Shown here piece after piece: positions 1 to 8,362 of a DNA stretch of 64,000 nt. The translations under genes were made by a program, and so were the position numbers. The notes beneath the pieces are model-generated. The model was not told the DNA's origin and searched no databases. It saw nothing but the letters and a program-made list of their open reading frames with translations. The stretch is taken from positions 154,473 through 218,472 of the forward strand of contig JAUXRG010000048.1 of assembly GCA_030681795.1 (NCBI GenBank), read 5' to 3'. Position 1 is the first letter of the stretch, and each line of letters opens with the position of its first letter. Source of the DNA: Rubrivivax sp. (lineage in GTDB: Bacteria > Pseudomonadota > Gammaproteobacteria > Burkholderiales > Burkholderiaceae_C).

Positions 1-1722
1 GCCCCTGTCGGCCTGCAGCACGCTGCGCAGGAAGAGCTTGCGGTAGCCGCGGTCGGCGCTGGGTTCGACCACCGGGCGGTCGCTCGCGCGTTGCGCGAGT
101 TCGGCGGCAGACACCTGAAGCGCGATTTCGCGGTGCTTCACGCTCAGGCGAATGCGGTCGCCGTTCCTCACATACGCCAGCGGCCCGCCGATGGCCGACT
201 CGGGCGTCACGTGCAGCACGATGGTGCCGAAGGCCGTGCCGCTCATGCGGCCGTCCGAGATGCGCACCATGTCCTTCACGCCCGCGCGGGCCAGTTTGCG
301 GGGGATCGGGATGTAGCCGGCCTCGGGCATGCCCGGCGCGCCCTTGGGGCCGATATTCTTCAGCACCAGCACGTCCTGAGCCGTCACGTCGAGGTCTTCG
401 TCGTCGATGCGCCCGACCAGGTCTTCCATATTTTCGAAGACCACGGCGCGACCTTCGTGCTCCATCAGCCCCGCATCCGCAGCCGACTGCTTGATGATGG
501 CGCCGCCCGGCGCCAGGTTGCCGCGCAGCACCGCGATGCCGCCTTCGGGGTAGATCGGGTGGGCGACGCTGCGCACCACGTCTTGCTCGAAGCCCGGGCC
601 CGCGCGCTCGATCTCCTCGCCCAGCGTGCGGCCGGTCACCGTGAGTGCCTCCAGGCGCAGCAGCGGCTTGAGCTCGCGCAGCAGCGTGGCCATGCCACCG
701 GCCTTGTGGAAATCTTCCATGTAGTGCCGGCCCGAGGGTTTGAGGTCCAGCAGCACCGGGGTTTCACGACCCATGCGGTCCAGCGCCTGCATGTCGATCT
801 CCAGGCCCATGCGTCCGGCGATGGCCGCGAGGTGCACGATGCCGTTGGTCGAGCCGCCGATGGCCAGCAGCACGCGCATCGCGTTCTCGAACGCGGCGGG
901 CGTGAGGATCTTGTCGATGGTGAGCCGCTCGCGCGCCATCTGCACGGCCTGCGCGCCCGTTTGTTCTGCGATGCGGATGCGATCGGCGGTGACGGCCGGC
1001 GGCGAGGCGCCGCCGGGCATGGTCATCCCGAGCGCCTCGGCAATGCAGGCCATGGTGCTGGCCGTGCCCATCACCGAACAGGTGCCCACGCTGGCCACCA
1101 GCTGGTCGTTGACGTCGGCCACCTCCTCGGCGTCGATCTCGCCGGCGCGGAACTTGCCCCAGTAGCGGCGGCAGTCGGTGCAGGCACCGACCCGTTCGCC
1201 GCGGTGCGAGCCCGTCAGCATCGAGCCGGTGACGAGCTGGATCGCCGGAATGTTGGCCGAGGCCGCGCCCATCAACTGGGCAGGCACCGTCTTGTCGCAG
1301 CCACCGATCAGCACCACCGCGTTCATCGGTTGCGCGCGGATCATCTCCTCGGTGTCCATGGACATGAGGTTGCGCAGGTACATGCTGGTCGGCGCGGCAA
1401 AGCTCTCGTGGATCGAGATCGTCGGGAATCTCATGGGCAGCCCACCGGCCAGCATCACGCCGCGCTTGACGGCTTCGATGAGTTGGGGCGTGTTGCCGTG
1501 GCAGGGGTTGTAGTCGCTGCCGGTGTCGGCGATGGCCACCACCGGGCGGTCGAGCGCCGCGTCGGTGTAGCCGGCGCCCTTGATGAAGGCCTTGCGCAGG
1601 AAGAGCGAGAAGCCCTGGTCACCGTAGCTGGTCAGGCCCTTGCGCATGCCGGCCGGTTCCGGGCCGGCGTTGCCGGAGCTTGGGTCGGGCTTGTCTTTCG
1701 GAGGGGTCGGCATGGCAGGCAT
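1..1722 (-). CDS. IlvD/Edd-family sugar-acid dehydratase (partial, C-terminus off the left edge)
   Basis: This enzyme probably dehydrates a sugar acid (aldonate) or dihydroxy acid using an iron-sulfur cluster. About 574 residues are visible and the frame stays open to base 1. Three family cysteines are present: C74 in PCHGNTPQ, C142 in GGCDKT and C215 in GTCSVMGTAST. That is the three-cysteine ligand set of this superfamily. The extra CTDC segment near residue 181 and the overall wording look more like arabonate/xylonate-type dehydratases than biosynthetic IlvD; this is an inference. The start is ATG at 1722; a second in-frame ATG lies at 1713, and neither has a strong Shine-Dalgarno. The gene follows the Bug receptor gene by 21 bp, so the two are probably co-transcribed, with the receptor delivering the substrate. 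Confidence 0.9.
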   Translation of the reverse strand, partial: MPAMPTPPKDKPDPSSGNAGPEPAGMRKGLTSYGDQGFSLFLRKAFIKGAGYTDAALDRPVVAIADTGSDYNPCHGNTPQLIEAVKRGVMLAGGLPMRFPTISIHESFAAPTSMYLRNLMSMDTEEMIRAQPMNAVVLIGGCDKTVPAQLMGAASANIPAIQLVTGSMLTGSHRGERVGACTDCRRYWGKFRAGEIDAEEVADVNDQLVASVGTCSVMGTASTMACIAEALGMTMPGGASPPAVTADRIRIAEQTGAQAVQMARERLTIDKILTPAAFENAMRVLLAIGGSTNGIVHLAAIAGRMGLEIDMQALDRMGRETPVLLDLKPSGRHYMEDFHKAGGMATLLRELKPLLRLEALTVTGRTLGEEIERAGPGFEQDVVRSVAHPIYPEGGIAVLRGNLAPGGAIIKQSAADAGLMEHEGRAVVFENMEDLVGRIDDEDLDVTAQDVLVLKNIGPKGAPGMPEAGYIPIPRKLARAGVKDMVRISDGRMSGTAFGTIVLHVTPESAIGGPLAYVRNGDRIRLSVKHREIALQVSAAELAQRASDRPVVEPSADRGYRKLFLRSVLQADRG

Positions 1723-1743
1723 TCGATGAGGTGGGCGAGGGAC

Positions 1744-2745
1744 TTACTCGTCGGCCTTGATGTGGGCTTCGGCGATGACCTTGGCCCATCGGGCCACTTC
1801 CTGGGCCAGCCGCTCGGCCGACTGGGCGGGCGTGGTGGGCGCCGCGGCATAGACACCCTGCGCCAGGAACTGCTCCTTCACTTCGGGCTGGGTCACGATC
1901 CTGGCGATGGCCGCGTTCAGCCGGTCGACGATGTCCTTGGGCGTGGCCGCGGGCGCCAGCACACCGAACGTGGAGCTCACTTCCACCTCGGGCAGGCCGG
2001 CTTCGGCCGTGGTGGGCACGTCGGGCAGCATCGAAATGCGCTGGGAGGTGGTGACAGCCAGTGCGCGCAGCTTGCCCGCCTTGATGAACTGCAGTGCCGC
2101 AGGCACGGTCTCCACCATCATGTTCACCTGACCACCGACCAGGTCCGTCATGGCCGGGCCGCTGCCCTTGTACGGCACGTGGAGCATCTTGATGCCGGTT
2201 TCGGTGCGCAGGATCTCGGCGGCCATGCGCTGCGGTGCGCCTGCGCCCGAGGATGCATAGTTCAACTTTTCAGGGTTGGCCTTGCCATACGCCACGAGCT
2301 CCTGCAGGGTCTTGACCGGCACGGCCGGGTTCACCACCACCACCAGCGGCACCGAGCCCACCACCATGACTGGCATGAAGTCCTTGGTGATGCTGTAGCG
2401 CAGCTTGCCCTTCTCCAGCGTGGCCATGGTCGAGTGCGAGGTCAGCGCGCCCATCAGCAAGGTGTAGCCATCGGGCGGCGCCTTGGCCACGAATTCCGCG
2501 CCTATGTTGCCGCCCGCACCGCCGCGGTTCTCCACGATGATTTGCTGGCCCAGGGCCTTACCGAGCTCGAGTGCAACGATGCGGCCGATGATGTCCGTCG
2601 CGCCGCCGGGAGGGTAGGGAACGATGAGCTTCACCGGCCTGTCGGGGTAGGCCGCCAGCGCTGCGGGGGCGTGCAAGCCGAATATCGCAACCAGACAGAG
2701 CTGAACAAGCGCACGCCGTGGCGTGCCGTGGTGGGTGAAAGGCAT
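1744..2745 (-). CDS. Tripartite tricarboxylate transporter (Bug family) periplasmic receptor
   Basis: A 333-residue extracytoplasmic solute receptor of the TctC/Bug family, which captures carboxylates in the periplasm. A signal peptide spans roughly residues 1-31 and ends at ALA-AYPDRP. The mature N-terminus carries the family signature PDRPVKLIVPYPPGG, followed by VENRGGAGGNIGAEFVAKAPPDGYT, of which the GxGGNIGA loop and PPDGYTLL are typical, and later HVPYKGSGPA. The start at 2745 is chosen because AGGAG lies about 7 bases upstream; a longer open frame upstream has no such support. No TctA/TctB membrane genes are nearby, which is usual for orphan Bug proteins in Burkholderiales. The dehydratase lies just downstream. 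Confidence 0.93.
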   Translation of the reverse strand: MPFTHHGTPRRALVQLCLVAIFGLHAPAALAAYPDRPVKLIVPYPPGGATDIIGRIVALELGKALGQQIIVENRGGAGGNIGAEFVAKAPPDGYTLLMGALTSHSTMATLEKGKLRYSITKDFMPVMVVGSVPLVVVVNPAVPVKTLQELVAYGKANPEKLNYASSGAGAPQRMAAEILRTETGIKMLHVPYKGSGPAMTDLVGGQVNMMVETVPAALQFIKAGKLRALAVTTSQRISMLPDVPTTAEAGLPEVEVSSTFGVLAPAATPKDIVDRLNAAIARIVTQPEVKEQFLAQGVYAAAPTTPAQSAERLAQEVARWAKVIAEAHIKADE

Positions 2746-2930
2746 GTCGTCTCCTGCGGCGGGGTGGTCGAATCGGAAATCTGCGGAACGAGGCGTGCGC
2801 GATCGCGATCCCCGGCCACGGAGCGAGTCTTGCCCGGCAAGCGATCGAATGAAAGTCACCATCTGACGGATAAACAACAAAACCCCTATTCTTCCAGGGT
2901 ATTGGAGTTCGCAAGTTCTCGGCGACCGCC

Positions 2931-3395
2931 TCAACGCGGTCGCATCTGCTCCGGGCGCACCCGGGTCTCGAGCAACGGCTCGGCCGTGTCGGTGTCGACA
3001 CGGCCTTGCCCGGCGTCCACGAGCTCTTGCTCGAAATCGTTCCAGCCGCGCACGCCGGTCTTCAGCGAGACCACGTGGGTGAAGCCCATCTGCTGCATCA
3101 CGTCCACGGCCAGCACGGAACGGTTTCCCGAGCGACACACGACGACGATCATGCGATCGCGGCCGCCGGCCAGCATGGGTACCGTGTCGTCGTAGTCCCA
3201 GTCACAAGCGGCCTCCAGCACACCCCGGGGCACGTTGATCGAGCCCGCGATGTGCGCCAGGGCGAATTCGGCCGGTTCGCGGACATCGAGCACCAGCGGC
3301 GTGGGCTGCTGCCGCAGGAGCTCGCGCAAGTCCCAGGGCATGATTTCCCGCACCCGCCCAAGGGCCTCGGCGAGCAGATCGGCATATCGCTTCAT
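2931..3395 (-). CDS. Rhodanese-like sulfurtransferase domain protein
   Basis: A 154-residue single rhodanese domain. The catalytic cysteine is C87 in VVVCRSGNRS, and the conserved LVLDVREPAEFALAHI segment sits at about residues 34-49. No signal peptide is seen, so it is probably cytoplasmic. It may transfer sulfane sulfur or act in a sulfur-trafficking or redox role, but the substrate cannot be read from the sequence. About 20 residues precede the domain and about 35 polar residues follow it. It lies 185 bp upstream of the Bug receptor gene on the same strand; that gap shows no clear terminator, so co-transcription is possible. Confidence 0.9.
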   Translation of the reverse strand: MKRYADLLAEALGRVREIMPWDLRELLRQQPTPLVLDVREPAEFALAHIAGSINVPRGVLEAACDWDYDDTVPMLAGGRDRMIVVVCRSGNRSVLAVDVMQQMGFTHVVSLKTGVRGWNDFEQELVDAGQGRVDTDTAEPLLETRVRPEQMRPR

Positions 3396-3524
3396 GAGGG
3401 TCGTGGTCCTTCACATCTCGATCGAAATGATGACTCGTTTCCCGCTTGGGCCAGGCGAGCCCGGCTGCGGCCGTGAAACACGCTGAAACCCGACGAAACA
3501 AGGTGGCACCCGTGGGACATCGCC

Positions 3525-3980
3525 ATGCCGCACCGCTCGCGCAAGATCCTGGCCATGGACACCCATGCTTCCAACCTTAGCGCAGCCAGCGTCATGCGCA
3601 GGCGCGTCGCGCAAGCCGTGATGGTGGCCGGGCTGGCTGGCTTGGGCCTGGCCCATGCGGCCGAGGCACCTGCCGCAGCCCCCGTGGCTGCCGAGCGGCC
3701 GCTTGATCTGTCGCTGCCGCGTGACACGCTGGGCAAGCCGGACGCGGGCAAGGAGCCTGCCGAAGGCTGCACCGACACCAAGCCTTATGGCAGCGGGTAC
3801 GAGGCCCGGTGCCTGGGCGCCACCAAAGACAAGGACAAGGCGGCCGCGACCGCGGGCCAGGCCAGCAGTGCGTCCTCCAGAGCGGGTTCGCCCGTCTGGC
3901 GCGGAGCACCTGCCGGGCCGGGCACGGCGGCTGGCGGAATGGGCAATCGAGGCGGCGCGGGTCAGCGCGGCCGGCGTTGA
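3525..3980 (+). CDS. Small exported protein of unknown function
   Basis: Not recognised. The reading frame has the strong third-position GC bias of real genes here. A signal-peptide-like segment, MRRRVAQAVMVAGLAGLGLA, begins at the third in-frame methionine (3594) and is followed by AHA-AEAP, a good cleavage site. So the true start may be 3555 or 3594 rather than 3525; none has a strong ribosome-binding site. The mature part is low in hydrophobics. It has two cysteines (EGCTD and ARCLG) that could pair, a Lys/Asp/Ala patch and a Gly/Arg-rich tail. It is divergent from the rhodanese gene and leads a run of five exported-protein genes on the plus strand. Confidence 0.6.
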   Translation: MPHRSRKILAMDTHASNLSAASVMRRRVAQAVMVAGLAGLGLAHAAEAPAAAPVAAERPLDLSLPRDTLGKPDAGKEPAEGCTDTKPYGSGYEARCLGATKDKDKAAATAGQASSASSRAGSPVWRGAPAGPGTAAGGMGNRGGAGQRGRR

Positions 3981-4017
3981 ACAGAATTCTCTCAATCGAA
4001 CATAGAAGGATCACGAT

Positions 4018-4722
4018 ATGAAGATAGGTCGCCCCAGTGCGATGTTGAAGACCACGTCGCTTGCGGCGCTGGCCATGGCCGCAGCGGCGTTCGTCGTCGG
4101 CTGCGGCGGGGGAGGCGACACCTTCGATTCACAGGTGGGCGGCACCGAGCAGGCCGCCCAGTCCACCGCGGTTCTCCAGGCCACCCTGGCAACGATTGCT
4201 CCAGCGGCGCTTTCCAGTGACGAGGCCGCCAGCCTGGCCTTCATGCGCGAGGAAGAGAAACTCGCTCGCGACGTGTATGCGGCGATGTATTCGCGCTGGG
4301 GCCTGCGGGTCTTCGCGAATATCGGTGCCAGCGAGCAGACGCACATGGACTCCGTGCTGCTGCTGCTGACGCGCTACAGCTTGCCCGACCCCGCCGCGAC
4401 CACGCTGCCGGGCCAGTTCGGCAACCCGCTGCTGCAAAGCTTTTACGACGTGCTGATGGCCAGCGGCCAGGCGAGCCTGGTCGAAGCGCTTCGCGTCGGC
4501 GCCGAGATCGAAGACGTGGATATCCGGGACTTGCGGGCCATCAAGCCCACGATCGACAACGCGGACATCCTGCTGGTGTACGAGAGCCTGGAAAAGGGTT
4601 CGCGCAATCACTTGCGGGCGTTCCACGACAACCTGCTGCGGCAGGGGGCCACTTACACGCCGAAGTACCTCACGCAGGCAGAGTACGACGCGATCGTCAA
4701 CTCGCCCCAGGAAAGGGGATAA
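4018..4722 (+). CDS. DUF2202 ferritin-like lipoprotein
   Basis: A 234-residue protein with a lipoprotein signal: hydrophobic residues 14-28 and lipobox VVGC with C29. The DUF2202 region starts near residue 72 with SLAFMREEEKLARDVY and continues with FANIGASEQTHMDSV. Its pattern of Glu and ExxH residues (EEEKLARD, SEQTHMD, YESLEKGSRNHLRAF) resembles di-metal ferritin-like helical bundles. The domain's biochemical role is not established, so metal binding here is inference. AGAAGGA lies 7 bases upstream of the ATG. It is the second gene of the exported-protein cluster. Confidence 0.85.
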   Translation: MKIGRPSAMLKTTSLAALAMAAAAFVVGCGGGGDTFDSQVGGTEQAAQSTAVLQATLATIAPAALSSDEAASLAFMREEEKLARDVYAAMYSRWGLRVFANIGASEQTHMDSVLLLLTRYSLPDPAATTLPGQFGNPLLQSFYDVLMASGQASLVEALRVGAEIEDVDIRDLRAIKPTIDNADILLVYESLEKGSRNHLRAFHDNLLRQGATYTPKYLTQAEYDAIVNSPQERG

Positions 4723-4818
4723 GCCCCGGCGCATGCGTGGAGGGTGAACTCAATGCACAGGATGGTCGTGCGGATGGCATCTCGCCACCCGCCATTCGAA
4801 ACAACAAGGATCAAAACA

Positions 4819-5340
4819 ATGAAGCTCTTTAGCAAAACCCTGGTGGCTGCCGCCGCGCTGGCTGCGCTTGCGTCCCACGCCGAGGGTCTGTATGTCGGTG
4901 GCAGCGTGGGGGCTTCGCGCCTCAGCGACGACGTGGTGGGAGGTGCACCTGCCGACCGCTCAGGTACCGGGCTCAAGTTGTACGGTGGCTACGTCGTCAA
5001 CCCGAACTTCAGCGTGGAAGCGGGCGTGGTGCGCCTGGGCAAGGTCACCAGCGCCGTGGGAGATGTCAAGAGCGGCGGCCTGTTTGTCGACGCCGTGGGC
5101 GTCTGGCCGCTGTCGAACAACTTCTCGCTGCTCGGCCGTGTCGGCGTGTTCAACGGTGGGCTCGACAGCTCGCTCGTCGGCGACGACCGCGGCGCCAGCG
5201 TGAAGTTCGGCGCCGGCGCGCAATATGCGATCGACAAGAATATTTCGGTGCGCGGCGAATGGGAGCGTTATCGCTTCGACGCTTTGGGCGTCAAGCCGGA
5301 TGGCGATCTGTTCTCGCTCGGTGTGAACTATCGGTTTTGA
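4819..5340 (+). CDS. Small outer-membrane beta-barrel protein
   Basis: A 173-residue protein with a signal peptide (residues 1-21, ending ASH-AEG) followed by LYVGGSVGASRL, the usual first strand of an eight-stranded OmpA/OmpW/porin-family barrel. Alternating hydrophobic and polar strands continue to the C-terminal SLGVNYRF, whose terminal aromatic residue is the signal for BAM-mediated outer-membrane insertion. The start at 4819 is preceded by AAGGA; an in-frame ATG at 4744 would add 25 residues before the signal peptide and is unlikely. The ligand or role is unknown. It sits 96 bp after the DUF2202 gene, with no terminator seen between them. Confidence 0.85.
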   Translation: MKLFSKTLVAAAALAALASHAEGLYVGGSVGASRLSDDVVGGAPADRSGTGLKLYGGYVVNPNFSVEAGVVRLGKVTSAVGDVKSGGLFVDAVGVWPLSNNFSLLGRVGVFNGGLDSSLVGDDRGASVKFGAGAQYAIDKNISVRGEWERYRFDALGVKPDGDLFSLGVNYRF

Positions 5341-5388
5341 CCGCGAGATCCGGTCAGCTGTGGATCTCAAATGGACAGGAGTACTTCC

Positions 5389-5802
5389 ATGAAGCGCAAT
5401 ACTTTAGTGACTGCGGCGATGGCCGCAGGTTTCGCAGTCCTGACGAGCATGGGCGCTTGGGCGCAAACGTCGACGCCGGCGCAGACGCAGACGCAGACGC
5501 AGACGCAAACGCAAGCTCGCATCTACGGCAGCCAACTCATGACGCCGCAAGAGCGCAACGAGTACCAGCAGCGCATGCGCGCATTGAAAACGACGCAGGA
5601 GCGCGACCAGTTTCGTTCAGAGCATCATGCCCTGATGCAGGCGCGTGCCAAGGAGCGTGGCGTGACGCTGCCCGCCGAGCCGCCGGCGCAAGGCAAGGGC
5701 ATGGGGCCTCGCGCTGGCGATGCGCCGGGTACAGGTACAGGTACAGGTGCTGGGCCAGGGGCCGGTGGCGGTGCCGGCCCGGGTGGCGGCAAAGGTCGTT
5801 GA
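5389..5802 (+). CDS. Exported protein with a Gln-Thr repeat tract
   Basis: A 137-residue protein with a signal peptide (residues 1-25, ending AWA-QTS). Just after cleavage comes a run of five to six Thr-Gln pairs encoded by a near-perfect 6-bp tandem repeat (acgcag) at about 5482-5515. This tract could change length by slippage in whole codons without a frameshift. The middle contains QLMTPQERNEYQQRMRA and DQFRSEHHALMQARAKERG, a charged helical segment common in small periplasmic proteins. The C-terminus is a Gly/Pro/Thr-rich tail (GTGTGTGAGPGAGGG). GGACAGGAG lies upstream of the ATG. The function is unknown; Spy/CpxP-like behaviour is possible from the helical segment but not shown. Confidence 0.75.
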   Translation: MKRNTLVTAAMAAGFAVLTSMGAWAQTSTPAQTQTQTQTQTQARIYGSQLMTPQERNEYQQRMRALKTTQERDQFRSEHHALMQARAKERGVTLPAEPPAQGKGMGPRAGDAPGTGTGTGAGPGAGGGAGPGGGKGR

Positions 5803-5888
5803 GTCGAGCGGGGAAGCGCCCGCGGGTGCGGGTGCCCACCGTGGTGGCAGCAGGGCAGGCGCGATCATGCATCGCTGAGGGGTGGAAT

Positions 5889-6452
5889 ATGAACAGACTC
5901 TCTTTACGTGCGGTCGTCGGCTTGGCCGTGGTCGCCACGCTTGCCGGTTGCGTGGTCGCGCCTCGGGGCGCCTATGCACCGATGCCGCCGAGGGTGCAGG
6001 CGCCGGTGGCGCAGGCGCCGATGTATTTCTACCCCGAGCGTGGCCAGGACGAGGCGCGCCAGGATCGCGATCGCTACGAGTGCTACCGCTGGGCCGTGGC
6101 CCAGAGCGGTGTCGATCCGGGCATGACACCGGTGAGCCTGCCGCCGCCGACATGGCAGCGGGCGCCGTCGCGCGACGGCGCCGATGTCGCCGCCGGTGCG
6201 GTCACCGGTGCGGTGCTGGGTTCCATGACGTCTTCGCGACGCCACTCGGGAGAAGGGGCCGTGATCGGCGCGCTGTTCGGTGCGGCCCTGGGCGCCATCG
6301 CCCAGGAGTCGCGCGCCCAGTCGATCGAGCAGGCGAATGCGGCGCGAGCCCAGCATCAAGAGGCGCTGCGACAAGCGGCACAGGCCCCTCTGGGTGACTT
6401 CCGCCGTGCCATGGGTGCTTGCATGCTGGGCCGCGGCTATCGCGTGGGCTGA
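5889..6452 (+). CDS. Glycine-zipper lipoprotein with a C-terminal YEC/RWA block
   Basis: A 187-residue lipoprotein with lipobox LAGC and C21. Residues 46-77 hold a block reading YFYPERGQ, then YECYRWAVAQSGVDP. Residues 98-137 form a glycine-zipper helix pair (AAGAVTGAVLGS and GAVIGALFGAALGA), as seen in proteins that insert in or oligomerise at the outer membrane. The tail is ACMLGRGYRVG. The YEC...RWA...QSG.DP block and the AC..GRGY.V tail recur in the next gene, with which it is nearly contiguous (11 bp). The two probably act at the same envelope site. The function is not known. Confidence 0.8.
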   Translation: MNRLSLRAVVGLAVVATLAGCVVAPRGAYAPMPPRVQAPVAQAPMYFYPERGQDEARQDRDRYECYRWAVAQSGVDPGMTPVSLPPPTWQRAPSRDGADVAAGAVTGAVLGSMTSSRRHSGEGAVIGALFGAALGAIAQESRAQSIEQANAARAQHQEALRQAAQAPLGDFRRAMGACMLGRGYRVG

Positions 6453-6463
6453 AAGGAAATTCG

Positions 6464-7159
6464 ATGATGAATCAACGCAGCAAGTTTGAATTTACCCGTT
6501 CGTTGCTGGCAGCGACGCTGCTGCTCGTGGCGGCCTCGGTTCCGGCCGCGGCAGCGCCAGACGGGGGACCACCCGGGGCGCGCCGCCCGGGCGCGCAGAG
6601 GCCCCCGGCCACGCGCTGGCTGGACAACGCGCACAGTCACTCGCGCTACTACCCGACCACGGGCCTGCGCACGCATGCCTTGCCGGGGCGCGCGCCGCCG
6701 CTCGTCTGGGGTGGCGCCAACTACTGGTTCTGGTCGGGCGTGTGGTACGCGCCGTCGGCGGGCGGCTATCTCGTGGTGCGCCCGCCCTACGGCATCGTCG
6801 TGGGCGATCTGCCGAGCTTTCGCACGGCGGTGGTGATCGGCGGGCTCACCTACCTGTACCTGAACGGTGTGTACTACCGAGAGCGCGCCGAAGGGGACTA
6901 CGAAGTCGTGCCCTCACCGGTGGCCGGCACCGGCACCCCCAGCGGTGCGCCGGGGCGGATTTATGTCTACCCGGCCCTGGGGCAGTCGGCCGAAACCCAG
7001 GCCAGTGACGAGTATGAGTGCCACCGCTGGGCCGCCTCGCAGAGCGGCTTTGACCCCACGCCCGCCGCCACCGGCCAGGGCACGGATGTCACCCGGCGCA
7101 CCGACTATGTACGCGCCCAGACCGCGTGCCTGGAAGGGCGCGGCTATACCGTCAAGTGA
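6464..7159 (+). CDS. Exported DUF6515-like protein sharing a C-terminal block with its neighbour
   Basis: A 231-residue exported protein with a signal peptide at about residues 1-31 (SVPAAAA-PDG). The centre is rich in aromatic residues (WGGANYWFWSGVWYAPSAGG, residues 82-101, and YLYLNGVYYRE, 130-140), typical of a family I recall as DUF6515; that assignment is tentative. Residues 166-198 repeat the block of the preceding lipoprotein: YVYPALGQ, YECHRWA (184-190), QSGFDP, and a tail of ACLEGRGYTV. Two start codons overlap at 6464 and 6467; AAAGGAA lies upstream. The two genes are probably translationally coupled. Confidence 0.8.
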   Translation: MMNQRSKFEFTRSLLAATLLLVAASVPAAAAPDGGPPGARRPGAQRPPATRWLDNAHSHSRYYPTTGLRTHALPGRAPPLVWGGANYWFWSGVWYAPSAGGYLVVRPPYGIVVGDLPSFRTAVVIGGLTYLYLNGVYYRERAEGDYEVVPSPVAGTGTPSGAPGRIYVYPALGQSAETQASDEYECHRWAASQSGFDPTPAATGQGTDVTRRTDYVRAQTACLEGRGYTVK

Positions 7160-7279
7160 GCCCGGTCTGCCCGCGCCCCGGCCGAAGGCGGGCATGACCC
7201 TCGGGGCTGTGCCAGGCGGGGCCCCGGCACAAGCTCACGGCACAATGGTCAAGGCCGTTGCGGCCCCAGGGGATGAACA

Positions 7280-8362
7280 GTGATTTCTTCCGACGAGTGC
7301 CTGCTGCAGGCTGTCGGTGCCGAGGGTGTAGGCACGCCCGATGCATCGTTGCCCGACACGGGCCATGCCCTGAGTGTCGTGGTCCCGGTCTTCAACGAGG
7401 CGCAAGTCCTGCCCGAGTTCCACCGCAGGCTGCTGGACGTGCTGCACGGGCAGGCGATTCGCTTCGAGGTGATCTACGTCGACGACGGCAGCCGGGACGG
7501 CTCGGTCGCGGTGCTGCGGGAATTTCAGCGCAGCGAGCCCGCCGTGGGCGTGATGCGCCTGTCGCGCAACTTCGGCAAGGAAGCGGCCTTGAGTGCCGGG
7601 TTGCGCGCCGCCTGCGGCGCTTGCGTGATCGTCATCGATGCCGATCTGCAGGACCCGCCTGAACTCATCCCAGAGATGCTGCGCGCCTGGCAGCAAGGCC
7701 ACGACGTGGTGAATATGCACCGGCGCAGCCGCGAGGGCGAGACCTGGTTCAAGACAACCAGCGCCGGCCTCTTCTACGGGCTGCTCAACCGGCTCAGCCA
7801 GGTGCCGATTCCCGAGGATGTGGGCGACTTCAGGCTGCTCAGCCGCAGGGCCGTCGACGCACTGAATTCGATGCCCGAGCGCAACCGCTACATGAAGGGC
7901 CTGTTCGCCTGGGTGGGGTTCGGCCAGTTGACGCTGGACTACGACCGCGACCCCCGGGCGGCCGGCGTGGCCAAGCAGAACTACTGGCGGCTGTGGGGGC
8001 TGGCCATCGACGGCATCACCTCGTTTTCGATCGCGCCGCTGCGCGTGGCCTCGCTGGGCGGGCTGCTGGCCGCGGGGCTGGCCTTTGCGCTGACGGTGTT
8101 CTACGGCGTCAAGGCGCTGCTCTTCGGCGATTCCGCGCAGGGCTTCCCAACGCTCATCGTGGCCATCCTGTCGCTGGGCGGGATGAACCTGCTGGCCATG
8201 GGGGTCATCGGCGAGTACCTCGGCCGCCTGTTCGTCGAGAGCAAGCAGCGCCCCTTGTTCGTCGTCGACGAGTTCGCCCTCCCGCAGAGCCGGCGCGTGG
8301 CGCTGCGCCCGCCGCTGGCCGCCCTGCAGCCAAGCCCTGAAGGCGCGCGGGAGGCCGCGTGA
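7280..8362 (+). CDS. GtrB/DPM1-type membrane glycosyltransferase family 2
   Basis: A 360-residue GT2 enzyme that probably moves a sugar from a nucleotide donor to undecaprenyl phosphate on the cytoplasmic face. Motifs in order are VVPVFNE (34-40), VDDGS (67-71) and DADLQDP (120-126), the metal/nucleotide-sugar site of the GtrB/DPM1 group. Two C-terminal membrane helices follow at about 260-285 and 292-320, with the family ending GVIGEYLGRLF. The GTG start at 7280 is preceded by GGGGATG; about 30 extra residues precede the catalytic core. The gene overlaps the ArnT-like gene by the 4-bp GTGA junction, so the two are translationally coupled. Confidence 0.92.
   Translation: MISSDECLLQAVGAEGVGTPDASLPDTGHALSVVVPVFNEAQVLPEFHRRLLDVLHGQAIRFEVIYVDDGSRDGSVAVLREFQRSEPAVGVMRLSRNFGKEAALSAGLRAACGACVIVIDADLQDPPELIPEMLRAWQQGHDVVNMHRRSREGETWFKTTSAGLFYGLLNRLSQVPIPEDVGDFRLLSRRAVDALNSMPERNRYMKGLFAWVGFGQLTLDYDRDPRAAGVAKQNYWRLWGLAIDGITSFSIAPLRVASLGGLLAAGLAFALTVFYGVKALLFGDSAQGFPTLIVAILSLGGMNLLAMGVIGEYLGRLFVESKQRPLFVVDEFALPQSRRVALRPPLAALQPSPEGAREAA

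Noticed and set aside
91..3195. Very long open frame on the plus strand opposite the dehydratase and receptor genes
   Set aside because: His/Arg/Gly-rich translation without domains; it is the antisense shadow of three well-supported minus-strand genes in GC-rich DNA.
5482..5515. Short tandem repeat considered as a CRISPR-like array
   Set aside because: Units are 6 bp with no spacers and encode a Thr-Gln tract in frame; not CRISPR.
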